Of a DNA stretch of 62,381 nt, positions 55,540 to 62,381 are shown in pieces. The position numbers and the translations under genes are program-made. Below the pieces are notes generated by a model, which ran no database searches, was not told the DNA's origin, and was given only the letters and a program-made list of their open reading frames with translations. Numbering within the stretch: the first letter of the stretch is position 1; each line of letters opens with the position of its first letter. This stretch comes from Myxococcota bacterium (GTDB taxonomy: Bacteria > Myxococcota > JAJVIH01), in contig JAJVIH010000037.1 in the NCBI GenBank assembly GCA_022072125.1, positions 1 to 62,381 on the forward strand, written 5' to 3'.

Positions 55540-56361
55540 ATGGCGGATACCACCGGCGCTGGGCTTGTTGCTGTGGAGGGTCCGCCCATCCTCTTTCATT
55601 TCCGGGTTTCCCATTACAACGAAAAGATCCGCTGGGCGCTGGATTACAAACAATGGCCCCATCGCCGGATCACGCTGGTTCCGGGATTCCACATTCCCAA
55701 GGTGCGCTGGATGACTGGACAGAACAAGGTTCCGGTTCTGCTGCTCCACGGCAAGGCCATCCACGATTCCACCGCCATCCTGGAGGAAATCGAGCGGTTG
55801 CGGCCCGATCCGCCGCTGTTTCCGGAAGACCCCGCCGTCCGCAAACGCGCGATGGAAATCGAAAACTGGTTTGACGATGAAGTGGCGCCCCGGCACCGCC
55901 GCCTATTCTGGTCGTCCTACTGGAACAGACCGGATTACGCGGCGCGCATGGCGTCTGACGGGGCGGGAGCGCTCGCTTACTGGACTTGGCGGGTCTCCTT
56001 CCCGGTGCTGAAGCCGGTTTTCCATGGCAACCTGGGCATGTCGCGCCAGTTGCTGGATGAGGCCAGAGGCAGCCTGATCCGCGACCTTGACCAGCTGGAA
56101 AGCTGGATTGGTCCCCAGGGTTATCTGGCGGGAGACCGGTTTTCCGTGGCGGACCTGACCGCCGCGTCCATCCTGACCGCGCTGATCCGTCCGCCGCAAT
56201 TCCCCTACCCTCTGCCGGAACCAAGGCCGCCGGAGTTGCTGGAGCTTCGCGCCATGATTCAGGATCATCCCGGATTCAAGTGGGTGCTGGATATTTACGC
56301 CCGCCACCGGAGCAAGAGCAGCGAACTGCCGGCGGAAGCAGCCTTGCCCGGCGCATCCTGA
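55540..56361 (+). CDS. Glutathione S-transferase family protein
   Basis: A 273-residue GST-fold protein. The thioredoxin-like N-domain (about 15-95) has FHFRVSHYNEKIRWALDYK and N-K-V-P-V-L with the cis-Pro and D-S-T-A-I for the glutathione gamma-Glu site; the helical C-domain has AGDRFSVADLTAAS with the conserved N-cap Asp. No classical catalytic Tyr or Cys is clear; the S-H-Y-N-E-K segment may supply Ser or Tyr. Start ATG follows an ideal AGGAGGA site. It is divergent from tatT and monocistronic. Substrate unknown. Confidence 0.85.
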   Translation: MADTTGAGLVAVEGPPILFHFRVSHYNEKIRWALDYKQWPHRRITLVPGFHIPKVRWMTGQNKVPVLLLHGKAIHDSTAILEEIERLRPDPPLFPEDPAVRKRAMEIENWFDDEVAPRHRRLFWSSYWNRPDYAARMASDGAGALAYWTWRVSFPVLKPVFHGNLGMSRQLLDEARGSLIRDLDQLESWIGPQGYLAGDRFSVADLTAASILTALIRPPQFPYPLPEPRPPELLELRAMIQDHPGFKWVLDIYARHRSKSSELPAEAALPGAS

Positions 56362-56461
56362 TCGGCCCGCAACCGGCGGGAAGCGGCGGCGCGGGAAACA
56401 GAAGAAGAACCGGCGCCCGGAACCCGATCGGACGCCTGCTCCGCCCGGTGAAGGGCGCGCC

Positions 56462-57106
56462 TCACGTCATCTCGCGGCTGACCTGGTAGGTGACATCGGC
56501 GAAGGACAGACGGTCGCCATGGCGGACTTCCGCGCGCTCCACCCGCTTGTAGTTGAGGAAAATGCCGTTGCGCGATTCGAGGTCCACCACCAGCAGAACA
56601 TCGTTGCGCGGCCAAGCGTAGGCGTGCTGGCGGCTCAATCCCTTGTAATCAATGATAATGTCGTTTTCCGGGCTGCGCCCGATGGACAGCCTGCGGTTGC
56701 CGGAAAGCACGATATCGTTGGGATTGGCGCCGCGGTTCAACGGCACCAGGCGGTAACGGACCTTCGAGTCGCCAATGGATTCGGCCGGTTTCTTCACGGG
56801 CGACGAGGAATTGTTGCGCGGCGACTGCATCCCCGGAGAGGTCTTGGGCATGTCCGATGAAATGGGCCGGTCGCGGACGCCCGTGGGTTCTCCATATTGC
56901 CCCGGTATGGCCATGTCGTTGGGGTTGATGGGCTTGCGCGCGGCCCGCGTGACCACCTCGCCGCCGGGGTTTCCGGAAGGCGGGGCGGAAACCCGGATCG
57001 CGATGGCGCCGCCGCACGCCTTGCAGCGGAAACGCAGCTCGGGCTTGGTGAAACGCGATGGATCAAGCTTGTACAGCTTTCCACAGTGTGGGCACGTGAC
57101 CGTCAC
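56462..57106 (-). CDS. Zinc-ribbon plus FHA domain protein
   Basis: A 214-residue cytoplasmic protein. An N-terminal MJ0042-type zinc ribbon (C-P-H-C ... C-K-A-C, residues 5-32) is joined by a Pro/Ser-rich linker (about 40-115) to a C-terminal FHA domain: RRLSIGRSPENDIIIDYKG, L-S-R-Q-H-A, and S-R-N-G-I-F-L-N, with the phosphothreonine-binding Arg, Ser and Asn in place. FHA domains bind phospho-Thr proteins, usually Ser/Thr-kinase targets; no kinase is nearby. GTG start with AGGAG at 8 nt. Confidence 0.85.
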   Translation of the reverse strand: MTVTCPHCGKLYKLDPSRFTKPELRFRCKACGGAIAIRVSAPPSGNPGGEVVTRAARKPINPNDMAIPGQYGEPTGVRDRPISSDMPKTSPGMQSPRNNSSSPVKKPAESIGDSKVRYRLVPLNRGANPNDIVLSGNRRLSIGRSPENDIIIDYKGLSRQHAYAWPRNDVLLVVDLESRNGIFLNYKRVERAEVRHGDRLSFADVTYQVSREMT

Positions 57107-57230
57107 GTCATTCGCTCCTCATGGAATCCCCATCAAATTACCCCGCGGGCGGGATCGCTGCAATACCCGGCGAAGGTGTTGCAGGCATGTTTTTCCGCGA
57201 ACCGCGGCCGCCCCGGAATCCGGGACCGCG

Positions 57231-57272
57231 AAAAAACCGGCGCTGGATGGGGATTCCCCATTCCAGCGCCGG
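57231..57272 (-). terminator. Rho-independent terminator after the Cys-knot lipoprotein gene
   Basis: On the minus strand a long stem (CCGGCGCTGGA with TCCAGCGCCGG, extended inward by GGGG/CCCC) is followed directly by T6. It lies about 18 nt past the stop at 57291. A strong intrinsic terminator. Confidence 0.88.
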
Positions 57273-57290
57273 AAGGGAGCATCCCGCGCG

Positions 57291-60200
57291 TCAGTTATCG
57301 ATGCGGCAACCGAGGGCCTGGGTTCCGGAACGGCCGCACCCCAGCACGCTGAAGCGGTTGATGACCTCCACCAGACGATCCACGTTGACCGCGCTGAAGG
57401 TGAACACGCTCTCCAGCGACTGCCCCGCAACCAGATCCACCACCTGCACCTGGACATCCGCCTGCGAGCGATCCTCGCGGCCGCCGGGAAGCGGCGGCAG
57501 GGTCAGCGAACCCGGAGACGCCGTGTACACGTACCAGTGACGCTGGACCGTGCCGGACGTCGAGATGTACTTCACGCGGTAGAAATCAGCCCCGGTGACC
57601 GTGGCGATATTGACCGTGCGGCTGCCCCGGATATGCCGCGACCCCTGCGCGAAGGGCAGGAATTCGTCATTGAAGACGATATTCGTGGGCAGGGTCTGCG
57701 AGAACTGGACGATGCCAGATGACAGCGCCGGCAGCCCGCTCGACAGGTCCCGGATGGGCTGGGCGAACAGGAAGGTCGCGTATTTCGATCCTTCCAGGCC
57801 ATCGTGCAGCGGCGAGATGCGCAGGGCGACCTGGCCGTCCTGCAGGCTTTCGCCGACCTTGTCCACGATGCCGTCGCGGGCGATGGCGGAGGTGGAATCG
57901 AAGCCGCCGGACAGGCCCAGCGGAACCAGACCCGCGTTGGGCTGCGCCGAGGTGACGGTGATGATCGCCGAATCCAGGTAGGCGTTGTTGAACTTGGGCA
58001 GCAGCGGCACGTCCACCACCGTCGCCAGGTTCATCTGCTGGTTCAGCTTCAGGTTCTTCCCGACGGAGGACCTGGCGGGTATGACGATATCCGGCGCCGC
58101 CGCGTGGTACTGGAACTTGGCGATGAACTGCAACAGTCCCGGCAGCACCTGGCCGATGTTGACTCCGCCGCCGCCGCCTCCCAGACCGCCGCTGGCCAGC
58201 CCGATGATGAAGTCGAACAGGTCGTTCTCCTGCATCCGGTCGCCGAAGCCCCAGGCGGCGCGCCGTCCCGGCTGGCTGACCACCCGGTAACTGTTCTTGC
58301 TGACCCGGGCGAAGAACGAGTTGAGTTCGAACTGCATGGACTGGGGCAGCGGGATATCAATGCTGCTGGGCAGGTTGGGCACGCCGGGCAGCGGCAAGCC
58401 GCCAATCGGCAGGGTGACGCGCACGTTTTCGGTTTCCCCAATCAGGCTCTGGAAGTTCAGGTCCAGGATGTCGGTGGGGAAGCTCAATCCCGCCAGACCC
58501 AGCTTGGCGTTGCCGGTGGAGCTGGCTTGGCTGAAATCGAACGAGCCGGTCATGGCGCCGTTGTTGGCGGTATCCACGTGCGGCGGCAGGTAGAACAGCA
58601 CATCCAGGTTGGAGGTGTTGGTGATGGTCATGTAGGCGTGATTGACGCCATAGGCGGTCACCGTGGCGGGCGAGGACACCGCGGTGCGGCTGGCGGTCGC
58701 TTCGCCGTTGGCGTTGGTCACCCCGGTGGCGGCGCTGGCCGTGCCCGGTTTGAGCCATTGCACCGTCACGCCCTGGATGGGTTTGCCGGAGACGGCGTCC
58801 CGCACGATGGCGCGCACCACGTCCACGGGCGGATCCAGATAGTTGGTCAGGTCCACCGGCCCGCAGGACACGTTCACGCCGTTCACCTTGGCCGTGATCT
58901 TGGTTGTTCCAGCCACCGCTCCGCCCGTCGCGACGCCCGTCGTGGGCTGGGCGAACGAGGCGATCGAGGCCGCCGAGGAAGACCAGGTGAAGGTCTGGCC
59001 GGGGACCGCGTTGTTGCTGCGGTCGAAAGCCACGGCGTTGAACTGTTTGGTCTGGCCCTGCTTGATCACGCCGGCGGGGGTGGTGATCGTGCAGGACACC
59101 ACGCGGCTGGCCGGCGGCGGGTCCTGGCACTTGCCGCTGATGCATTTCTGCGGCGCGGTGCATTCGGAATCGGCGGTGCAGCCGGTGCGCGGCTGGCAGG
59201 CGCTGTTCAGGCAGACCTGGCCGGCCGGGCAATCGCCATCAATGCGGCAGGTGGATTTGCAGGTTCCGCTCTGGCAGGTCAGGCTGGTGCAACAATCCTC
59301 TGAAACCGTGCAACTCTGTCCGGTGGACCGGCAGGCCGCGTTGTCGCTTCCGGTATCGGACGGCCCGGTGTCGGTGACTCCCGTGTCGGGGCGGCCGGCG
59401 TCCTGCTGCGGGAAGCAGATGCCAAAATCGCAGGTGGCGCCCGTGCAGCACTGGCCCGGCTGGCAGGTCTGGCCCAACTGACGGCAGGCGCCGCCGTCGG
59501 TTCCGCCATCCGATCCCGCGTCTGGAATGCTGGACCGGCAGATGTCGTTGAAGCAGATCAACGATCCGCAGCAGGGACGGGTGTTGCAGGACTGGGCTTC
59601 CGAGGCGCAGGTTCCGGCGTCCGGATTGTTGGTGCAGACGCGGTTCACGCAGAAGAGCCCCGTGCAGCACTGGTCTCCGGTCACGCAGAACTGGCCGTTC
59701 TGGCGGCACTGCTGGGCGTTATCCACCCCCGTATCGGGAGCGGCGTCGGTGGGGCCGCCATCAACCGGCGGCGGCAGGCAACGGCCGGACTGGCAGGCCA
59801 GGTTGGTGCAACAAACCGTTCCCGCTCCGCAGGGGTCGAAAATGCTGGCGCACAGGGGGCGATCCGGACCGCTGACATCCGTCGGGGCGGTATCCGTGGC
59901 GCCCACATCGGCCACGCCCGTGTCGGGCTGCCCGGCCTCTGGACGAACCAGGCAGAGCCCATCGCGGAACCGGCAGAATTCTCCCGGGCCGCATTCGCGA
60001 TCCTGGCGGCAGCGGTTGTTCGGATCGCCATCGCAGAAGCCGGCGCGGCAGATGCGGCCGGTGCCCTCGCAATCGGCGGCGGTAAAGCATGGACGCAACG
60101 ATCCGGAATCATCGGGCCCCACGTCGGAGGGGCCGCTATCCTCGCCGGGCTCCACATCGCCGGGACCGGTGTCCTCCTCGCCGGCGTCGCCCGAGTCTTC

Positions 60201-60386
60201 GTCTCCGGCGTCTCCGGCATCCTCCTCGACCGAGGCGTCTTCCTCCGGAAGCGGATTCACGCCGGGGAAGGCGAACAGCGGCGACCGCTCGGATGGACGC
60301 GCCGGCAACTGGCTGGAACCACAAGCTGTCAGGAAGGCTGTTGTCAGCAACAACAACCAAGGGAAGGTCGCGACTTTCCGCACCAT
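57291..60386 (-). CDS. Giant lipoprotein with five cystine-knot-like modules
   Basis: A 1031-residue lipoprotein. ATG at 60386 gives signal LLLLTTAFLTACGSS (Cys22). An acidic Asp/Glu/Gly tether (about 48-98) is followed by a Cys-rich head (about 100-140), then five modules of pattern C-x6-C-x4/5-CC-x4-C-x4-C at about 179-203, 227-251, 260-283, 301-324 and 352-376, separated by DAG/DTG linkers, then another Cys-rich part (380-420). After that come a Big-type Ig domain, a carboxypeptidase-regulatory-like domain (about 530-610) and a large beta-rich C-terminal body with no known match. It is exported and probably surface-exposed. An intrinsic terminator follows. Confidence 0.85.
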   Translation of the reverse strand: MVRKVATFPWLLLLTTAFLTACGSSQLPARPSERSPLFAFPGVNPLPEEDASVEEDAGDAGDEDSGDAGEEDTGPGDVEPGEDSGPSDVGPDDSGSLRPCFTAADCEGTGRICRAGFCDGDPNNRCRQDRECGPGEFCRFRDGLCLVRPEAGQPDTGVADVGATDTAPTDVSGPDRPLCASIFDPCGAGTVCCTNLACQSGRCLPPPVDGGPTDAAPDTGVDNAQQCRQNGQFCVTGDQCCTGLFCVNRVCTNNPDAGTCASEAQSCNTRPCCGSLICFNDICRSSIPDAGSDGGTDGGACRQLGQTCQPGQCCTGATCDFGICFPQQDAGRPDTGVTDTGPSDTGSDNAACRSTGQSCTVSEDCCTSLTCQSGTCKSTCRIDGDCPAGQVCLNSACQPRTGCTADSECTAPQKCISGKCQDPPPASRVVSCTITTPAGVIKQGQTKQFNAVAFDRSNNAVPGQTFTWSSSAASIASFAQPTTGVATGGAVAGTTKITAKVNGVNVSCGPVDLTNYLDPPVDVVRAIVRDAVSGKPIQGVTVQWLKPGTASAATGVTNANGEATASRTAVSSPATVTAYGVNHAYMTITNTSNLDVLFYLPPHVDTANNGAMTGSFDFSQASSTGNAKLGLAGLSFPTDILDLNFQSLIGETENVRVTLPIGGLPLPGVPNLPSSIDIPLPQSMQFELNSFFARVSKNSYRVVSQPGRRAAWGFGDRMQENDLFDFIIGLASGGLGGGGGGVNIGQVLPGLLQFIAKFQYHAAAPDIVIPARSSVGKNLKLNQQMNLATVVDVPLLPKFNNAYLDSAIITVTSAQPNAGLVPLGLSGGFDSTSAIARDGIVDKVGESLQDGQVALRISPLHDGLEGSKYATFLFAQPIRDLSSGLPALSSGIVQFSQTLPTNIVFNDEFLPFAQGSRHIRGSRTVNIATVTGADFYRVKYISTSGTVQRHWYVYTASPGSLTLPPLPGGREDRSQADVQVQVVDLVAGQSLESVFTFSAVNVDRLVEVINRFSVLGCGRSGTQALGCRIDN
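59259..59852 (-). repeat. Five tandem C-x6-C-x4/5-CC-x4-C-x4-C modules (coding)
   Basis: Within the giant lipoprotein, modules 1, 2 and 5 have spacing 6-5-0-4-4 and modules 3 and 4 have 6-4-0-4-4. Each has six Cys with the C-C-CC-C-C order of inhibitor-cystine-knot and conotoxin VI/VII frameworks. Linkers between them are Asp/Gly/Pro/Thr-rich. Confidence 0.85.
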
Positions 60387-60600
60387 GATGAAGGACTCCC
60401 GCCGGCGGCCAGACCCCATGAGGCCGCTCCAACTAAACCGGTTCAATTGTCCTGTGCACCCGCGCGGCCGGATTGGCCGATGGGAAAGCTTATGACGCCT
60501 CCCAGGGAAAGTAAAGCCGGATTTTCGTCATCCCCCGTACGGGGTGCGGTTTCGCGCGCCCTGCCCTTTCGCCTTTTGGCCTGGCGCCGGCGGCGCGGCC

Positions 60601-61989
60601 CTACCCGCCAATCTCCGCAAACTCACCGGCCTCCGTCACGGCCTGGATGGCTTCGCGGGTGATGGAGACCAACTCGCGCAACTCCTCCGCCGTCATGCCC
60701 AGGGGAGGCATCAGGACAATCACATTGCCCAGCGGACGGATGATCGCCCCGCGCCGCCGCGCCGCCAGGGTGACCCGGTGGCCCATGCGCGCGCCGTATG
60801 GATACTCCGCCCGCGTGGACTTGTCCGCGACCAGTTCAATCCCCACCATGAATCCCCGGCGGCGGACCTCACCCACGTGCGGAAGGGCGCTCACCGGCTC
60901 CAGCGCCCCAGCCAGCACCGCTTCCCGGCTGGGGGAGGTCTCGATCATCCTTTCCGACTTCATCAGTTCCAGGTTCGCATTGGCGGCGGCGCAGGCCAGC
61001 GGATTGGCGGTGTAGGAATGCCCATGGAACAGCGTCCGCCTGCTGGAGAAGGAGCCCAGGAATCCTTCAAAAATGGTCTCGCTCGCCAGAGTGGCCGCCA
61101 GGGGCAGATAGCCGCCTGTCAGCCCCTTGGCGACCGCCATCAGGTCCGGACGGACATCCTCCTGTTCCACGGCGAACATGGTTCCGGTGCGTCCAAATCC
61201 CGTCGCCACTTCATCGCAGATCAGCAACACGCCCTGACTGGCGCAGGCCCCGGCGATGCGCGACAGATAGCCCGGCGGCTGGGTGATCATGCCCGCCGCG
61301 CCCTGCACCAGCGGTTCGATGATGAACGCCGCCATCTCCGGTCCGCGCAGGGCGATCAGCCTGGCCGCTTCGTCCGCGCAGTGCAGGTTGCACGAGGGGA
61401 AACTCTTCCCCCACGGGCAGCGGTAGCAATACGGCGGCGGCGCGCGCCAGGCGTTGAAGAGCAACTGCTTGTAAGTGGCGTGGAAGAGTTCGATTCCGCC
61501 CACGCTGACGCTGCCGATGGTGTCGCCGTGGTAGGCCTCCCCCAGCGCGCCGAAACCGGTGCGGCGGGTATCCGGACCTTCCACCTGCCGCCAGTACTGG
61601 TACGCCATCTTCAGCGCGATTTCGACCGCGGTGGAGCCAGAGTCCGAATAAAAGACCCGCGTCAGGCCGCCGGGAGCGATTGCCGTCAGGCGTTCCGCCA
61701 GTTCAATCGCGGGCGGGTGGCTCAACCCGAGAAAGGTCGAATGGGCCATGCGATCCAGTTGTTCCCTCACCGCCTGATCAATCCCGGGGACCCGGTGGCC
61801 ATGCACGGTCACCCACAGGCTCGATACGCCATCGAGGTAGCTGTTCCCCTCGGTGTCAATCAGCCGGCAACCCTCCCCGCGTTCGATGATGAGCGGCGTT
61901 TCCTTCAGCCAGTCAGCCATCTGCGTGAAGGGATGCCAGATATGCCGTTTGTCCTTTTCAATCAGTTCGCGGGTGCGCGGGTTGGTCAT
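60601..61989 (-). CDS. bioA: Adenosylmethionine-8-amino-7-oxononanoate aminotransferase
   Basis: A 462-residue class III PLP aminotransferase, converting KAPA to DAPA with SAM as amino donor in biotin synthesis. Typical BioA features: WHPFTQM near the N-terminus, GVSSLWVTVHGHRVPG, RVFYSDSGSTAVEIALKMA, GEAYHGDTIGSVSVGG, ICDEVATGFGRTGTMFA and the lysine in MAVAKGLTGGYLPLAAT. Start ATG at 61989 is where family similarity begins. The frame stays open a further 49 codons, through an ATG at 62079 and into the dispersed repeat, so a longer N-terminus is possible. No other bio genes are in the window. Confidence 0.93.
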   Translation of the reverse strand: MTNPRTRELIEKDKRHIWHPFTQMADWLKETPLIIERGEGCRLIDTEGNSYLDGVSSLWVTVHGHRVPGIDQAVREQLDRMAHSTFLGLSHPPAIELAERLTAIAPGGLTRVFYSDSGSTAVEIALKMAYQYWRQVEGPDTRRTGFGALGEAYHGDTIGSVSVGGIELFHATYKQLLFNAWRAPPPYCYRCPWGKSFPSCNLHCADEAARLIALRGPEMAAFIIEPLVQGAAGMITQPPGYLSRIAGACASQGVLLICDEVATGFGRTGTMFAVEQEDVRPDLMAVAKGLTGGYLPLAATLASETIFEGFLGSFSSRRTLFHGHSYTANPLACAAANANLELMKSERMIETSPSREAVLAGALEPVSALPHVGEVRRRGFMVGIELVADKSTRAEYPYGARMGHRVTLAARRRGAIIRPLGNVIVLMPPLGMTAEELRELVSITREAIQAVTEAGEFAEIGG

Positions 61990-62097
61990 GGCGTTGATTC
62001 CAGTTCTGACGGAGTCGCGAACCAGCTTTTGCCCCGGAGCGCCTTGAACCGCAAGCCGGAGATCATCCTGGTATCCCATGCCACACCCACCCCCTCT

Positions 62098-62213
62098 CCC
62101 CACCACCCTGCTCTCAACAACGGGCGTTTTTTTCATCCGCCCGCTTTCGCTTGCTATTCGGTTGTCAAATACCTTCCGCGGGATCGCCCGGGATTTTTTT
62201 CGCCCGCACCGGG
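62098..62213 (-). repeat. Right copy of the 115-bp dispersed inverted repeat
   Basis: The reverse complement of the left copy at 87-201, with 6 substitutions and one extra base (a GGATG segment for GGGG before the A-tract). It lies between a clipped minus-strand gene end (stop at 62287) and bioA, in the same relative orientation to the preceding gene as the left copy has to its own. Similarity ends at the same two points in both copies. Confidence 0.9.
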
Positions 62214-62286
62214 GCCGCGAGAGAGAAAGCGCCGCGAGGAAAAATCCTCCAGGACGATCCTTGCACGCGCCGCGCGGATGCGGCGC

Positions 62287-62381
62287 TCAGGCCATCGCCG
62301 GCGTGTACCCGGCGCGCGGCCCGATCATGAATTCCAGCGCGCGCAATTGCGGGCCCAGCCCGATCTCCTCCGCGATCATCC
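62287..62381 (-). CDS. C-terminal end of a truncated gene (unidentified)
   Basis: The last 30 codons of a minus-strand frame, cut by the window edge, ending L-E-F-M-I-G-P-R-A-G-Y-T-P-A-M-A and TGA. Composition looks like real coding sequence (GC-rich third positions and ordinary residues). The segment is too short to name. Its 3' end is 74 bp from the dispersed repeat. Confidence 0.5.
   Translation of the reverse strand, partial: MIAEEIGLGPQLRALEFMIGPRAGYTPAMA

Noticed and set aside
60520-60560. CCCCGTACGGGG palindrome downstream of bioA as a terminator
   Set aside because: No T-run follows on the minus strand, so there is no support for intrinsic termination.

Overview
The window is 62.4 kb of GC-rich (about 60-65% by eye), densely packed bacterial chromosome with 46 complete protein genes and two gene ends clipped by the window edges. 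No tRNA, rRNA, CRISPR array, transposase or phage gene was seen. The best guess for the host is a Myxococcota / deltaproteobacterial lineage. This rests on many surface lipoproteins with long Asp/Ala/Gly/Ser tethers, a FrzS/AglZ-type pseudo-receiver coiled-coil protein, DUF4388 and PEGA proteins, and a TPR-associated TRAP transporter. That is an inference from gene content, not a phylogeny.

Left part (0.2-13 kb): a sulfatase-modifying-factor fold protein; a PEGA protein overlapping bolA; an NAD-dependent epimerase; then a minus-strand metabolic run, class V aminotransferase > serA > hisZ > purA > alpha/beta hydrolase (serine, histidine and purine supply). An SDR and a plus-strand tRNA CCA-adding enzyme follow. 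From 18.5 down to 13.2 kb lies a tight minus-strand operon, mutL-miaA-aroA-cmk-PTPS, in which every junction is a 4-nt start/stop overlap. It is served by a near-consensus promoter that carries a perfect 12-bp inverted repeat.

Middle part (18.6-44 kb): a degenerate SDR paired with a long-linker acyltransferase; an SH3 protein; an M20 hydrolase; two lipoproteins, one with eleven IPT/TIG domains followed by a clear terminator; a FrzS/AglZ-like protein with its own promoter; a GlcDEF-like module (AGPS-like flavoprotein, degenerate flavoprotein paralogue, Cys-rich Fe-S protein) followed by a lipid kinase; a hotdog thioesterase; a secreted esterase; moeA overlapping an SH3 protein; and an NmrA-like/FemAB-like pair.

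Right part (44-62 kb): two more tethered lipoproteins; a DUF4388/pseudo-receiver/GAF-like protein; a TatT-DctP-DctQ-DctM TRAP operon that runs by 4-nt overlaps into two further lipoproteins; a GST; a zinc-ribbon FHA protein; a 1031-residue lipoprotein with five cystine-knot-like modules; and bioA.

The most unusual DNA-level signal is a 115-bp sequence, about 94% identical, present once near each end of the window in opposite orientation (87-201 and 62098-62213). It is not an obvious gene, promoter or terminator. The most unusual protein signals are the tandem C-x6-C-x4/5-CC-x4-C-x4-C modules and the lipoprotein-coupled TRAP operon.
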